Origin: Lunularia cruciata
Taxonomy: Eukaryota; Streptophyta; Marchantiopsida; Lunulariales; Lunulariaceae
DNA length: 64,000 bases
Assembly: GCA_948567375.1 (NCBI GenBank)
Contig: OX419758.1
Coordinates: 47,817,473 to 47,881,472, forward strand
Reading direction: 5' to 3'
Part shown: positions 10,696 to 21,331 of the stretch, piece after piece
Layout of the letters: the number at the start of each line of letters is the position of its first letter
How positions within the stretch are numbered: position 1 is the first letter of the stretch
Translations under genes and position numbers: made by a program
The notes under the pieces: model-generated
What the model saw: the letters and a program-made list of their open reading frames with translations, nothing else
Told to the model about the DNA's origin: nothing
Databases searched by the model: none

Positions 10696-13285
10696 CTTAT
10701 ATCATCGTGTTTTCCATCGTCTTAGAGATAGTAACTCTAAATGCATGCCTTAGTTTGCGACTGACTTGTAAAATTTTGTCAATTGCAATCTTGATAAAAT
10801 TTGAAACCTCAAGATCTTCAAATCCTGTGTCATTAGACTTGCCATCTTGGTAGAGAGAGACTCTACAATTAATTCCTAAATGCTTAGATGTTTTGGAAGC
10901 GAGACATCTTATGACAATAAATCTCAAGCTAGAATAGTCAACCGAGGTAGATGACATTCCATTGTCGTATGGGTAATTAAAAGAGATTAATCATTTATTA
11001 AACTAACACCTAATGATGTAATACCATATGGTGAATGCATTTTTGGATCCATGAGAAATGCAAGTGAGAATTCTCTGAGCAGGTAGACTGTGTATGACTT
11101 ATAGTGGGATGAGAAGACTAAATCAGTTTAATAGAGTGTGCACTTGACAGTAGCTACTTTGGTTAGAACATCCGCACTCTCACAAAACAACGCATATCGG
11201 TAGTCACATAAAATCCTACTGGCCATGGCTCCAATTTGGTTCTAACCTTTTCAGATTAGACTGGGTTGTGAAAATTCCAGAGCAGACAGAGTGTTGACAA
11301 TTTCTGAGTTAAGGTGTGTATGATCGCTTTCATACATGGTTCTACTTTCAGTCATACTTGCAAATATGTGGAGAAAACAGGAGTTTATCAATGTCAACTT
11401 TTCTGACCTTTCCTTCATGTCTATGCACGATTCCAATTTGCATCACGAAATGTTCCTCAAATGCAGAATTGGTGATCGATGAGGTTGATTGATTGATTGA
11501 TTGATACTAAGCCAATGTATGTATGTTCCTCGAATGCAGTATATATGATCGATGGATTTGATTCACACTGATCAGTTTATCCCATAACTAAAAGTCTCGA
11601 CCAATTGACTCACTATCCTTTCACCGTGGCTCTTCATCAACACTACGTTCCACTAATAATGCCATGGAAGGGCATGTACTTTATTTATCCGCAGAACTTG
11701 CTTCGCCCACAGAGAATTCCTGTTTTCGAGAGAATATTTTCGTACTCTCTGTGGTTCTGCTGTCCGCTGCTGTTGTCCTATGCAGCCAGATCGTATCTTC
11801 TCACAAGGCCCTTTTCAACTTTTCAATATGCTTCACTCTCTTTAGTTCTGAAAATAAGCATTCACGAGAAGGGATGGAATGGAAAGGAGGTGGAATTTTG
11901 TTTCTTGGACGTGCTGGACATCGACTCTTTTAAGTGCAGAAATGGGATGAAAAAGAGGAAGAATACAAAAAGGGATCTCGCTTGTCACCTTTTGGGGAAT
12001 GTGGAGTTTGACATTCCTGCCTGGAAACTAGAAATTCCTGTGATGAGCTACTACTATTGCTATCCTTCGAAGTATTCTGACCTCTGGAGATCTACGGGTG
12101 ATTTTTCTTTGGGTTCGTTTCGGCTCTGATAAGTGTGCGGACTGGAACGCTCGGATGGTCAGTTGAGGCGAGGCGAGGCGAGGAAAAGGAGAGCTGCTAC
12201 ATCTCATACTTTGGGGGAAGTGAACAGCTTGCCTGATTAGGAGTTTTTAAATCTTAAAATTAGGACTTGCCTGCATAGCCCCCTACAAAATTTGCGGGAC
12301 AATTTATAAATATAATATTTTTTAATTTTAAACTACTGAAAACCCGATTAATTCGCAAAATGATATTAAAATTAGATTAAAAAATCTACAATAATAGAAA
12401 TGAACCCCCTAGAATTGAAACCCCCATTGGAACGTTACAAAACACCTTGTTAGCTAGATGATTGACTCAAAATTTGTCTGGAGCCTAATAAGACTAGGCT
12501 TGAATCTCGATGACTACAGATAACACTCGATCCCTATCCTATCTATCATGGGAGAAAGTATCACCAACAGTGAGTATTTCAGCTGTCTCTCTGGTAACAT
12601 ACTATCCATTGTTGCATAATGTGCAATAGAAACAACCGTGGAACATGTGGGTCCTGGTGACAGGGGTTGTTTCAGCTTAAACTCTCTTGCTGTGCTTCTA
12701 ATCCATCTTATGGTGTGGGATATAAACAGCGGCTTATACGAGATAGAAAGTCGCCAAAGTGTATATGGAAGGGTACGTGTGGCTCATAGAAGGGTATATT
12801 ATCATGTCTGAGTGAGATTAACTTTGACTTTAGTTTACTCGGCTGCCTTGGTTTCCCGTTGACCTGTATAGTAAGTTAACTAATTAATTAATTAATTCTC
12901 CTGATGTAACACCCTACGAACCTCCGTGGTGCTACAAGATCTCGAGTTGTTTAGTACCGAGAAAGCAAGCACCGACACTGAAGAAGAGAATTTCTCTGAT
13001 TCTAAATTCGTGTTTTACATTGAGATCGGCCTTCCTCTGAGTTACATGAAATACAGGAGATGCCTGTTTCAATTTTCTGAGCAAATCAAGATTGACTGGC
13101 AATCAAGATTTCGATTTAAGCTTCAGTGGCTTTTTTCCCCGAACGATTTGATTTGCAGGAGTATTTCACTGAGTCCTGTGCAGTTGGACGGGAGGGGTCG
13201 GCAGATGAGCTGATTGTTGGGTGTTGAGATGCTAGGGCCTGAGTAGATTAGAGGCGAAGGAGAACAGATTCAAGCTTTGGCCACG
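10696..13285. other. Intergenic region between the homeodomain and ArfGAP genes
   Basis: No supported gene. A 174-codon open stretch at 11605-12129 (+) and a 95-codon one at 12926-13213 (+) have no recognisable domain. The latter ends 72 bp before the ArfGAP start and more likely lies in its 5' leader. Short simple repeats occur: GATT units near 11485-11505, GGCGA units near 12166-12182 and TTAA-rich AATT units near 12880-12896. The last few hundred bases should hold the ArfGAP promoter and 5' UTR. Confidence 0.45.
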
Positions 13286-15138
13286 ATGGATGCCGCGGTA
13301 ATGGCAGCAGCTGCTCAATCCTGTGCAGATTGCGGGGCGAGTAGGCCACGCTACGTTAGTATCACTTTGGGAATTTGGATCTGCAATCGCTGCTATGGAC
13401 TACACCGGAGTGTCGGTGCACACGTTACCCGAACAAAGTGCGTCGGACTTGACAGGTGGTCGCCGCAAGAGCTCCACAGAATGAAATCGATTGGAAATGA
13501 GCGTGCTGCCGCTTACTGGGAAAGTATTTTCCTCCATCTTTACTTGCATTCTATATGTTCTTACTCATATTTGTTTACTTATCATTGAAAGAGCGTGTAC
13601 TGTGTTACCAACTTGTCACTTTTTCGACTCTCTTCGGGCTGCATGATGTGGACACAAAGGAAGGAAAGCTCTCATGCCGTCAATGATTGGATGTAAACTT
13701 TACTTGATTTGACGGGGAGGGGAGGGGGGTTGCTTCTGGAATTGTTCTTGTAGCTGTCCTATTAGTGCTGCATCTTGATGCCAAGCATTTGTCACCTCTC
13801 CAACCTCTAATCAGAGCTGGGCAGAAATGAACACCAGTTTCATTTCGTCGAGTTGAATGGAAGCAAGCAACTCTATGCAGTTCTATCTCATGACCTTTCC
13901 AGCTAAGATAAGAAGTGTGCTGATTAAAACGCTTAGTTAACGGACTTTGGTTTTACTTGAAATCAGAAGGTACACTCAAAACTTGCAGAAAAGCTTCCAC
14001 CACTGTTGCCAGCTTGTCATAAGTTCTCATGATTCCCTTTAGGTCATCGCTTCCTTGCCTTTTGACTTACGCACTCTAATCCCGAGAAATACAGTGTTGC
14101 ACTATGGAAGTTTCCGTAGTATCCTGATTTTGACAACGTCTACAGGAGTCCACCTTGACACTGCTCTGTAGTAAATACTGGATTAGAGTCTCTTGTGGGA
14201 CAAATATCTCATGGACAGCCGCATCTATGACTAGGATGTCGAGCTTTACCTCAGTAAAGTGTCCAAAACGTTGTTAGATGCACTGACATGTTACTTGAGG
14301 AAAATACTGAAGCAAAGCTTCTTCTGGGACAAAGAAGTCATGTGCAGGTGCATCTATGAAGAGAATAAGTTGAAGTTTAATCACGTTACCTCAGTGGAGT
14401 GTGAAACATGGAGAAATGTAATGACATGTAGCTGTAGTGAATATTGAAACTGAGCATTTGTGGGGAAACAGAAGCTATTTGCAGTTTCAATTTAGGAGTA
14501 GAATGTATCGAAGTTTGACCGGTCATGCACCGCACTGACGTGCAAATATGGACAAATGCTCTGACATGTATAACAACAGGCAATGTCCCTCCAGAATATG
14601 TTCGTCCTTGTTCCAAATCCACAAATGAGGAGGTAGAAAAGTGGATCCGAGACAAGTACGAGAGAAAGCTGTTTTGTTCTAAGGATTGCCCACCTCCGAG
14701 TGTTTCTCAGCTACCGGTGAGTTTTTAAACAACTTCAATCAAGTTTCGTAGCAGCAGAAACACAAAGTTGATCACTTGAAAGAAAGGACCAGTCCGACAT
14801 GTGTCTGACGTATTGTGCCACCCTTGAACCACCGAAATATGCCGAGATGGTTTTCCTGCACTTTCGTAGCAGCCGTCATGCCCCTTTGCTACTGGTGGTG
14901 TTGTGGTCCAATGTTCTATTTATGCCGACTGAACTTGATGTATATGGTGATAGTGACTGCAAATGCTTCCACTGTTCAGGATAAACTTACAGGTTCCACA
15001 AGTGCCCCAGGTAGTCAAAGACATCAAGATAAGCAGACAACTCTTGTTGTTCTTCCACTCCTACCTTCACCTCAGTCCAGCGTTCGTATTGATGACGATG
15101 ATGACGAATTCGGAAGTTTTATTCAAGCGCCATCTTAA
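13286..15138 (+). CDS. Short SMAP/AGD-type ArfGAP, three exons, about 158 aa
   Basis: GTPase-activating protein for Arf-family small GTPases, expected to act in vesicle traffic at the trans-Golgi or endosome. Exons: 13286-13523 (phase 1), 14580-14716 (phase 0) and, less surely, 15037-15138. Residues 12-35 hold the CxxC-x16-CxxC zinc finger (CADC ... CNRC), followed by GLHRSVG, whose Arg is the arginine finger. The domain then runs through KSIGNERAAAYWE and, after the first intron, SNVPPEYVRP and IRDKYERKLF, as in SMAP/AGD5/AGD15 ArfGAPs. After the domain there are only about 30 residues, ending in IDDDDDEFGSFIQAPS and TAA. The DEFGSF element resembles the acidic-phenylalanine motifs that bind clathrin-adaptor gamma-ear domains. 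The start ATG has context CCACGATGG. The exon 3 acceptor was chosen for frame and the acidic tail; an acceptor at 14989 would give a different, hydrophobic tail. Confidence 0.85.
14160..14569 (+). repeat. Three degenerate units of about 138 bp in ArfGAP intron 1
   Basis: Units of about 131, 138 and 140 bp end at 14291, 14429 and 14569, each closing in TGACATGT. They share TACTGAA-like, CTTCTGGGACAAA-like, GCATCTATGA-like and CCTCAGT-GAGTGT-like blocks in the same order, though the third is the most diverged. The last unit ends 10 bp before exon 2. Confidence 0.7.
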
Positions 15139-15247
15139 GCTGAGCATATTTGTTCCCCGATAGTACTGAACATTCTTGCAGACTCTGGGTTTTCTGCGTA
15201 ATTTTCGAGGTGGAACGTCTCCCACTAGGTATCAGGAACAGGCTTGC

Positions 15248-15324
15248 TATCATGAGATAGTTACCATCATGAGATATCAAGTTACTATCATGAAATATCA
15301 GGCTTGCTATCATGAGATAGCAAG
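15248..15324. repeat. Four ATCATGA(G/A)ATA motifs ending in a perfect hairpin
   Basis: The motif TATCATGAGATA or a one-base variant occurs four times within 77 bp. The last copy is the centre of a perfect 9-bp-arm palindrome, CTTGCTATC-ATGA-GATAGCAAG, at 15303-15324. It lies about 165 bp downstream of the ArfGAP stop, so it may be in the 3' UTR. Confidence 0.75.
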
Positions 15325-15576
15325 AAAACATTACTAGAAAGTTTTGTTTCGTCTTAAGGCCGTGCGCCATGTCCAGTAATATTTTCTGCGGGACCCGTTC
15401 AAAAGTCCACTCCCCGTGATTGGTGACGGGCTGTAGCAGGTATTTAAGGGGAAAAAAAGAAGGGAATTCAGATTGAACATGGGATTTACTGGTTGTCAAA
15501 GTGTTTAAATCCTAATGAGTTTAATTAAGAGTCTTGAATGGAGATTTGAACAGATGTGCTATGTGTCACCATGTCC

Positions 15577-15668
15577 CAAAGGATTCAAAGTCCAAATGAA
15601 AATTTGAATTTGTGGGATGGAAAAAGGATTCAAAGTACAAATGAAAATTTGAATTTGTGAGATGGAAA
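15577..15668. repeat. Tandem duplication of about 45 bp
   Basis: Two units share AAAGGATTCAAAGT(C/A)CAAATG, then AAAATTTGAATTTGTG(G/A)G and ATGGAAA. They differ at about two positions. Confidence 0.85.
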
Positions 15669-16795
15669 GAGTGAACCAACCATTTTGCAGAAGCAAAGCG
15701 TGGGGTGTTCCTCAGATACTTGTAATTTAAAGGGCAAACCCAACTAGAGCCACTCCTTGCAAATTGTGAATGATTTTGGCGCCAAGAGCAAAATATTCTG
15801 AGTACAAATCAAATGCCAATGCCACCATGGAAAAATGGATTGTACTTTTCCTTGGCAAATCCATTTAGAAGCGCCGTCTTTTAGCAGCACAATTTGAAAT
15901 TGAAAATTGCAGTTGAAAGATTGTTGCAGTTGCAGTTGCAGATTGTAATCGCACACCCGTTGGGATTGGGATGGCAGATTTGGACCTTCTTCCCAATCCC
16001 CCTACAGTGACATAGCAGGGGTTGATAATGGAGGTAAGAATCAAACTGGGCATCTAGAAGAATGCTCTCAATGTTATGGGATAGATTTGCTTGTGGGTGA
16101 GATAGCGCATGGTGATGAAGTCTCTCATCAAAAATCACTCCTTGATCAGTTGCTGTAGAACATATTTCCTTTTGGGCATTTTACCTCTCACCAAAGCAAA
16201 TGCATCTTGAATACTCCCAAGTTTTAGAATGAAAGGTCTATCATGTACTATGCCCATGTGGTTGACCTTGTCCTATGTGCATCCAAATTTTATACACAAA
16301 GCAACTTGCAAGGAGAAAGGCAATTGCAAAGAATGAAAAATTGTTGCGGGTGGAATCACTCACCCAAGATATTTTTGTCTACTATGGAAAACGGGTTTGC
16401 TTGTATCAAGGATGGATCCACTCACTGAACAACAAGATCTGCTTGGGTTGAGAGTGGATCCGCTTGCCCAAGTGCATAGATTTGCTTAGGTAGGGGTAAA
16501 CCCACTCATCCAAGATGCGGATCTGCTTGGCCAAGAGGTGGATCCTATCAGGATGGGCTGGATTTGCTTGTCCAAGCAACCAGATCTATGCATGAAGGAG
16601 GGGGTTTGCTCATACAGTTGGGTTTTAGGGTTCAACATTGCTTCCACAAAAAATGACACAATTGCAAAATTTGACAAAACTACAAAATTGCAAAACCATT
16701 TGAAATTTGAATGGGGAAATTGAGATGGGGACTTACATTGGAGCTAGGTTATTGTAAAACAACACCTATCTTCAACTCCAATGCATCAAGGTTTA

Positions 16796-17187
16796 TGTAA
16801 CAATATGCAGTTAGCATACAAGTTAGAAGAGGCTAACAAGTTAGCCAATATACCAAATTAGCCAAGTAGTCTAAGAATGTTCTAGAAACATCTAGGAAAT
16901 TTTTTATACCTTCCAAGTATCAAGTAACGTGTATGTCACATAGGTAGCTTCTTGGCTAGCTTAGCTTGCACACCAAGTAGGAAGCTCTAGGAGGAAGCTT
17001 CCACACTAGCTTAGCTTGCACTCCAAGAAGGTGGTTAATAATAGGAAGCTTCTTTGGGAACTTCCAAGAGCCTTGTATTTTTCCTATAAATACCAAAGCC
17101 CAAGCTCATGCTATGCATTTGGAGTTTCCCTCATTCAAGAGTTTCAATGACATCTTCCACTTTGGTTGTCTCTCCTCGGTCTTTACA
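16796..17187 (+). repeat. 5' LTR of element A1
   Basis: Starts TGTAACAATATG and ends GGTCTTTACA (392 bp). It is clearly alignable to the right LTR at 24945-25378 through GCCAAGTAGTCTAAGAAT and CTTGTATTTT-like blocks, with many substitutions and gaps, so the copy is old. The repeated GGAAGCTTC-type palindromes are shared by all A LTRs here. Confidence 0.85.
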
Positions 17188-18346
17188 TTAGTGTCAAAGC
17201 AAAATGAGATGGATGGAATTTATGGACCACCAAATCTCTTTCCTCCAAAACATTTAAATTTTCATGTTCATGGTTTACCCAAACATCATTTTACAATTTG
17301 GGTATAATTTTTTGAATAAAATTACCTTGTTTGATGAACCATTGATACTTCCAATTATAACTCACAAAGAGTGGTGGATGTGTTGCATTTATGTGTTAAC
17401 TTAGATAATTGCATGTAGTTTGATAACGTAGTAGTCATTGCAACGATGCCCAAAGTTATCATTGTTATGCATTAACAAATTGAGCACCTTACTTGATTGT
17501 TGGTAGACAAGAGCACAATAATTAGAAGATTCCAAGCTATAAATATTGCACATGATAGATTGACAGAATTGAAATAGATTGATTTGTGAGGAGCTACATC
17601 ACTTAGTTCTAGAACATTATAATGAAAATTCCATATATACTAGAAGATGAAGCTTTGAATCAATTTGTGAAGAGCTTGAAGTCACGCACCAAATTGGACA
17701 TGACCATGTGCAAGCCCAAACACTTGGAGGAAGCCATGCAGTTGGTTGAGTGCTTTGATTCTTTAGTTGCCATAATTTGATCTCAACGTTGACCTTCATA
17801 CAACCTACCAACATACTATACATGGATGTAGGAGCCAACATTGATGGAGATTAATGTCATCCAATGAACTTCACTTGGTACTACATATAGAGAAAAATTA
17901 CAACAAAATGGTGGTTACTTTTATTGTCACCAAATTGGATATCACATTGCTGAATGACCACTCAAGAATAGAAAAATTGTTTGGAATCGCATTATGGAAT
18001 GTCCATGTGTGACAAATTGCACAGATGGAGTTTGTAGAGCACAATGATCAAGGAAACAAAGAACTTTAGTAAGAGATATCAAGCCATCTACTTAGAAACT
18101 AATTAGTTCTATAAGGATTGAATGCTTAAACTATGCAAATTTTCTTTATTTGAAAGATATGATATATAATTGTGGTTGTAAGATTTTGGTTTATTTTGGC
18201 AGTTCAAAGAATTGCATGTCCATGCAATTAGCTAAGGAATTATGTATTTTTATCAAGCTAGTATTTGGAAGAGATTGATGATGGTGGATGGTAGAAAGGC
18301 ATCTACATTTGTACTTCACATCATATTATATTCACAATTGGGAACT

Positions 18347-21026
18347 GTGACAACCCAACAAATATCACTTTTGCAGTAATCAGGTAAGTAAAGTTCATTC
18401 CCGTAGAGATATGATTCAAAATTGGTCAAATATGAAACAAAGTAACAATTTTAGTTCTTCTTGGTTGTGTCTTTAATCTCTTAGGTAGAAACCACACCCA
18501 AAGTAACAAGCACTGACTCACAGTCTTGTCGCAACAATTTGTCACACATAATCACAACTCCATCAAAATTTTCCAAACAACCTTGATTGTAATGATTCAG
18601 TCTCTCCCAAAAACAACACTTCACTGCAAAATGACCTTGCCTCAGAATTGTGTTCCACCTCTCCACTAAAGGCACAACTTCCTTGATTGAAATTGATTCA
18701 CATCAACACTATGCTGCACTCACAAATGCAAAATACTACCAACATTACAATTCCTCTCAGATCTATCAAGGCATTGCTTTGATTGCACTTCACTCAAGAT
18801 CAAACACAGAGAATGAAGATCAAGGCTGTGGAATCCAATATCCAACAAGCACACTAATTTGCACTTTAAAATTCCCCCCACACTCACAATTACAAACACA
18901 AAGTTGATACTTGGAATTAAGCTCAAACGACGAGCATTTCTTCACAACACTTTGCTTTATCTATTCTTAGAATTATAAGCATTGAACAACATATGACTGC
19001 AAATGCCACCTTTAAATAGTAAAACACTTCAGTAGTTAACTAACTTCCTAAACTGCTTCCTAACAACTCCAACAACCTACAAATCCAAAATGACAATGCA
19101 CCTCTTCATATTTGCCTCTTCAAATCTCAAAATTGTTACTACTCCGATCCAATGTCTACCTCTTCCTCGGCTTCCAATCCCAAAGTAACTTCACATACTA
19201 CTCTATCCTCGGGTTTCACAACTACTAATTCTTCTACCAATTCTAACACTTCTTCTTCATGATCTACAATTCCCGTCATAGGTAACCTTTCTAATTCTCT
19301 ATCTCCCAACCCACTCTTCTCTAATATCTCCAATGATAACTCCAAAGATATATGTACTCCTATCTCATCTACTTTGGGCTTTGCTCTTACATCTCTCCAA
19401 AGTTTATCTATCTCTAACTTTACTAAATCTAATCTGATTGTAATATTGTCTTCTTCTTCCAATATCTTCCTATCTACACGAGTTCTGAGACTAACTAGCA
19501 AGGCATTCAAATCTTTATCCTTAGCATTTCTCCTCCTCATCTCTTGCACCAACAACTTCAACTTGTGCAATCGTGTTTCTTCAATTCGTACACTGGCTTT
19601 TGTACTTAGCATTGCATTCATCTTTGTGACAACCTCCTTCAATGGCTTGAGTCTCATCCTCCTCTCACTTTCTCTATCCGCCAACCAATCTTTTCTATAC
19701 ATTGTTATTTCAGCATTGAATTTGGCTTTCACAATCTCCTTCTCCTTCTCCTTCTGAACAATCTTCTATTCTAGACTACAAAGTAGCTCTCTTAATCTTT
19801 CTACCTCTTTATATCTCATTGTCAACTCTCTTAGCAAGAGCTGCTTCTTCTCTTCTACACTCTCCATCACTCTATCAAGCTCTTGCTCCTTATTTGCTAC
19901 TCGTGCCATAGCATGGATAATTTCTAATTGTGAATCAGCAAACTGTTGTTTCAAGATTTCATACTCCGCTATCTGTCTTTCCCTTGCTATGACATTCTGC
20001 TCTATTACTCGCTCTCTTCTTCCCACCTCCTTCTTTAAGTTTTCAATCACTTGATTTTGTACTATTGCATCTACTTTTAGTACTTCCCTCTCCTCCTCAC
20101 CTCGGATAATACTCTTCTTCAACTCCAAGTTCTCTTCCTTTAATCTCACTAACACCTACAACATAGTCTTCACTTTTGGACACTTTGAGTGCATCTCTTT
20201 CTTCTTATGATCCAATTTTGTTAACAACGGGCATACAACCTCTCGCAGATACTCTACTACTTCACTTTGATTTACCTCAACTTGTGGGCTTTTCTCCTTC
20301 TTTGCTTCATCTTCACTTGAAACTCACCTTCTCAACTGCAATTGCTTTATTGGAATGGATTCTTTGCTTCCCAAAATTCCACTCTCCTCCTCCCTTCTCT
20401 TACTTGGTCACGCTTCATACTTTGCTCTCCTTCTAGAGCGGACTCCTCTCTGAATGGTCACCCTCTTCTCCTCCTTCTTTGGGTTGGTGGTTACTCTTCC
20501 GACTGATTCCCGGACTAACTCTCTTGAATTCCTCTCAACACACCAGCAGGTCTCTTACTACACTTCCTTTCCCATGATCTCCCTTAGGATGACTCCTTAA
20601 TGGCGATGGAAAATTACTTGCCATCTCTTTGTCTTTATCCCGATTCTTATAGTGGTGTGCCTTCTCCGTCTTTCTTCACTTTGAGTTTCTACCAAGAAAT
20701 CACACCTCCTTCATGCTCCTATCACTGTCAATTTTCCCCCGCTCATAGGCCAGATGTTTTTGTGTGCAGTACTTTCTTGAATGTCCAGCTCCGAAGGAAA
20801 GTTGTTACACTATCCTTGCCTTGAGTTGAGCACCCTTGAGCCAAAGTCTCCTTACTTCAGGTTGAATGCTGATAAGGCCAATCTGAGTACTTTGTCTTCT
20901 GACATGAAGTCACTTTACCTTGGGTTACAACCCAAAGACACCATTCTTTGCCTTTTGATGTCATATAAGCACAATGCAACTTCTTCTTCAAAAATAAGGA
21001 AAAAAAACAAAAATGTGGGAACCATA
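18347..21026 (-). mobile_element. Unclassified element D1 (2.68 kb) inside A1
   Basis: Begins TGTGACAACCC and ends GTGGGAACCATA, flanked by near-matching pentamers GGAAC (18342-18346) and GGAAG (21027-21031). It aligns along both ends with D2 (44530-49818) but lacks about 1.1 kb corresponding to roughly 48140-49245 of D2. Coding potential is on the minus strand. No internal LTR copy was seen. TG...CA-type ends and 5-bp duplications point to an integrase-type insertion, but the element carries no pol. Confidence 0.7.
19139..20155 (-). pseudogene. Coiled-coil protein of element D1 (broken)
   Basis: Two minus-strand open stretches, 20155-19766 (129 aa) and 19732-19139 (197 aa), together make a highly charged, Glu/Lys/Arg/Leu-rich product with long heptad-like runs such as ENLKKEVGRRERVIEQN. 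The C-terminal part is acidic and ends in EEEVDIGSE. They are separated by a short interruption. The homologous reading is at 47443-46814 in D2, including blocks such as ETRLHKLKLLVQE. I recognise no named family; a gag-like or structural role is only a guess. Confidence 0.55.
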
Positions 21027-21331
21027 GGAAGGAGTATTTAGAGTAGATGAGGTTTGTATTAATGTCTTTATACTATAATTTCATTATAAGTCTACCTTGG
21101 CTTGAACATAATAAGGTTCAATTTGATTGGATCCAATGAAAAATTCAAATACCAATTAGGTTGTTTGGCACCTCTAAGTAAGACAGCTAAGAATAAATAA
21201 TCCCAAGATGGGAAGTTTTGCAATAAAGTAGTTACAGAGCAAGCTTTGTAGAAAAATATTATTATTTTTGCTATGTGGATCAATTAATTATGCAAGGAGA
21301 ATTTAATGAGTGCTAAAAGTCTCATCAAGCA

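Larger units (their letters stand above)
15139..16795. other. Intergenic region with small repeats, no gene
   Basis: No coding sequence is supported. The region holds a palindromic cluster (15248-15324), a short tandem duplication (15577-15668), a (GTTGCA)n-like patch near 15924-15942, and from about 16375 to 16600 loosely repeated GGATCTGCTTGGCCAAG-like stretches. It ends at the first LTR of the element A block. Confidence 0.5.

Noticed and set aside
11605-12129. 174-codon + strand ORF between the two genes
   Set aside because: No domain, no splice partner and ordinary intergenic composition. Length alone is not enough in a 64-kb window.
12926-13213. 95-codon ORF just upstream of ArfGAP
   Set aside because: No domain, ends before the ArfGAP ATG, most likely 5' leader.
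14989-15163. Alternative exon 3 of ArfGAP in another frame, after an acceptor at about 14989
   Set aside because: It would give a hydrophobic tail without acidic or FG motifs. The frame with IDDDDDEFGSF looks more like a real ArfGAP end, although only transcripts can settle it.
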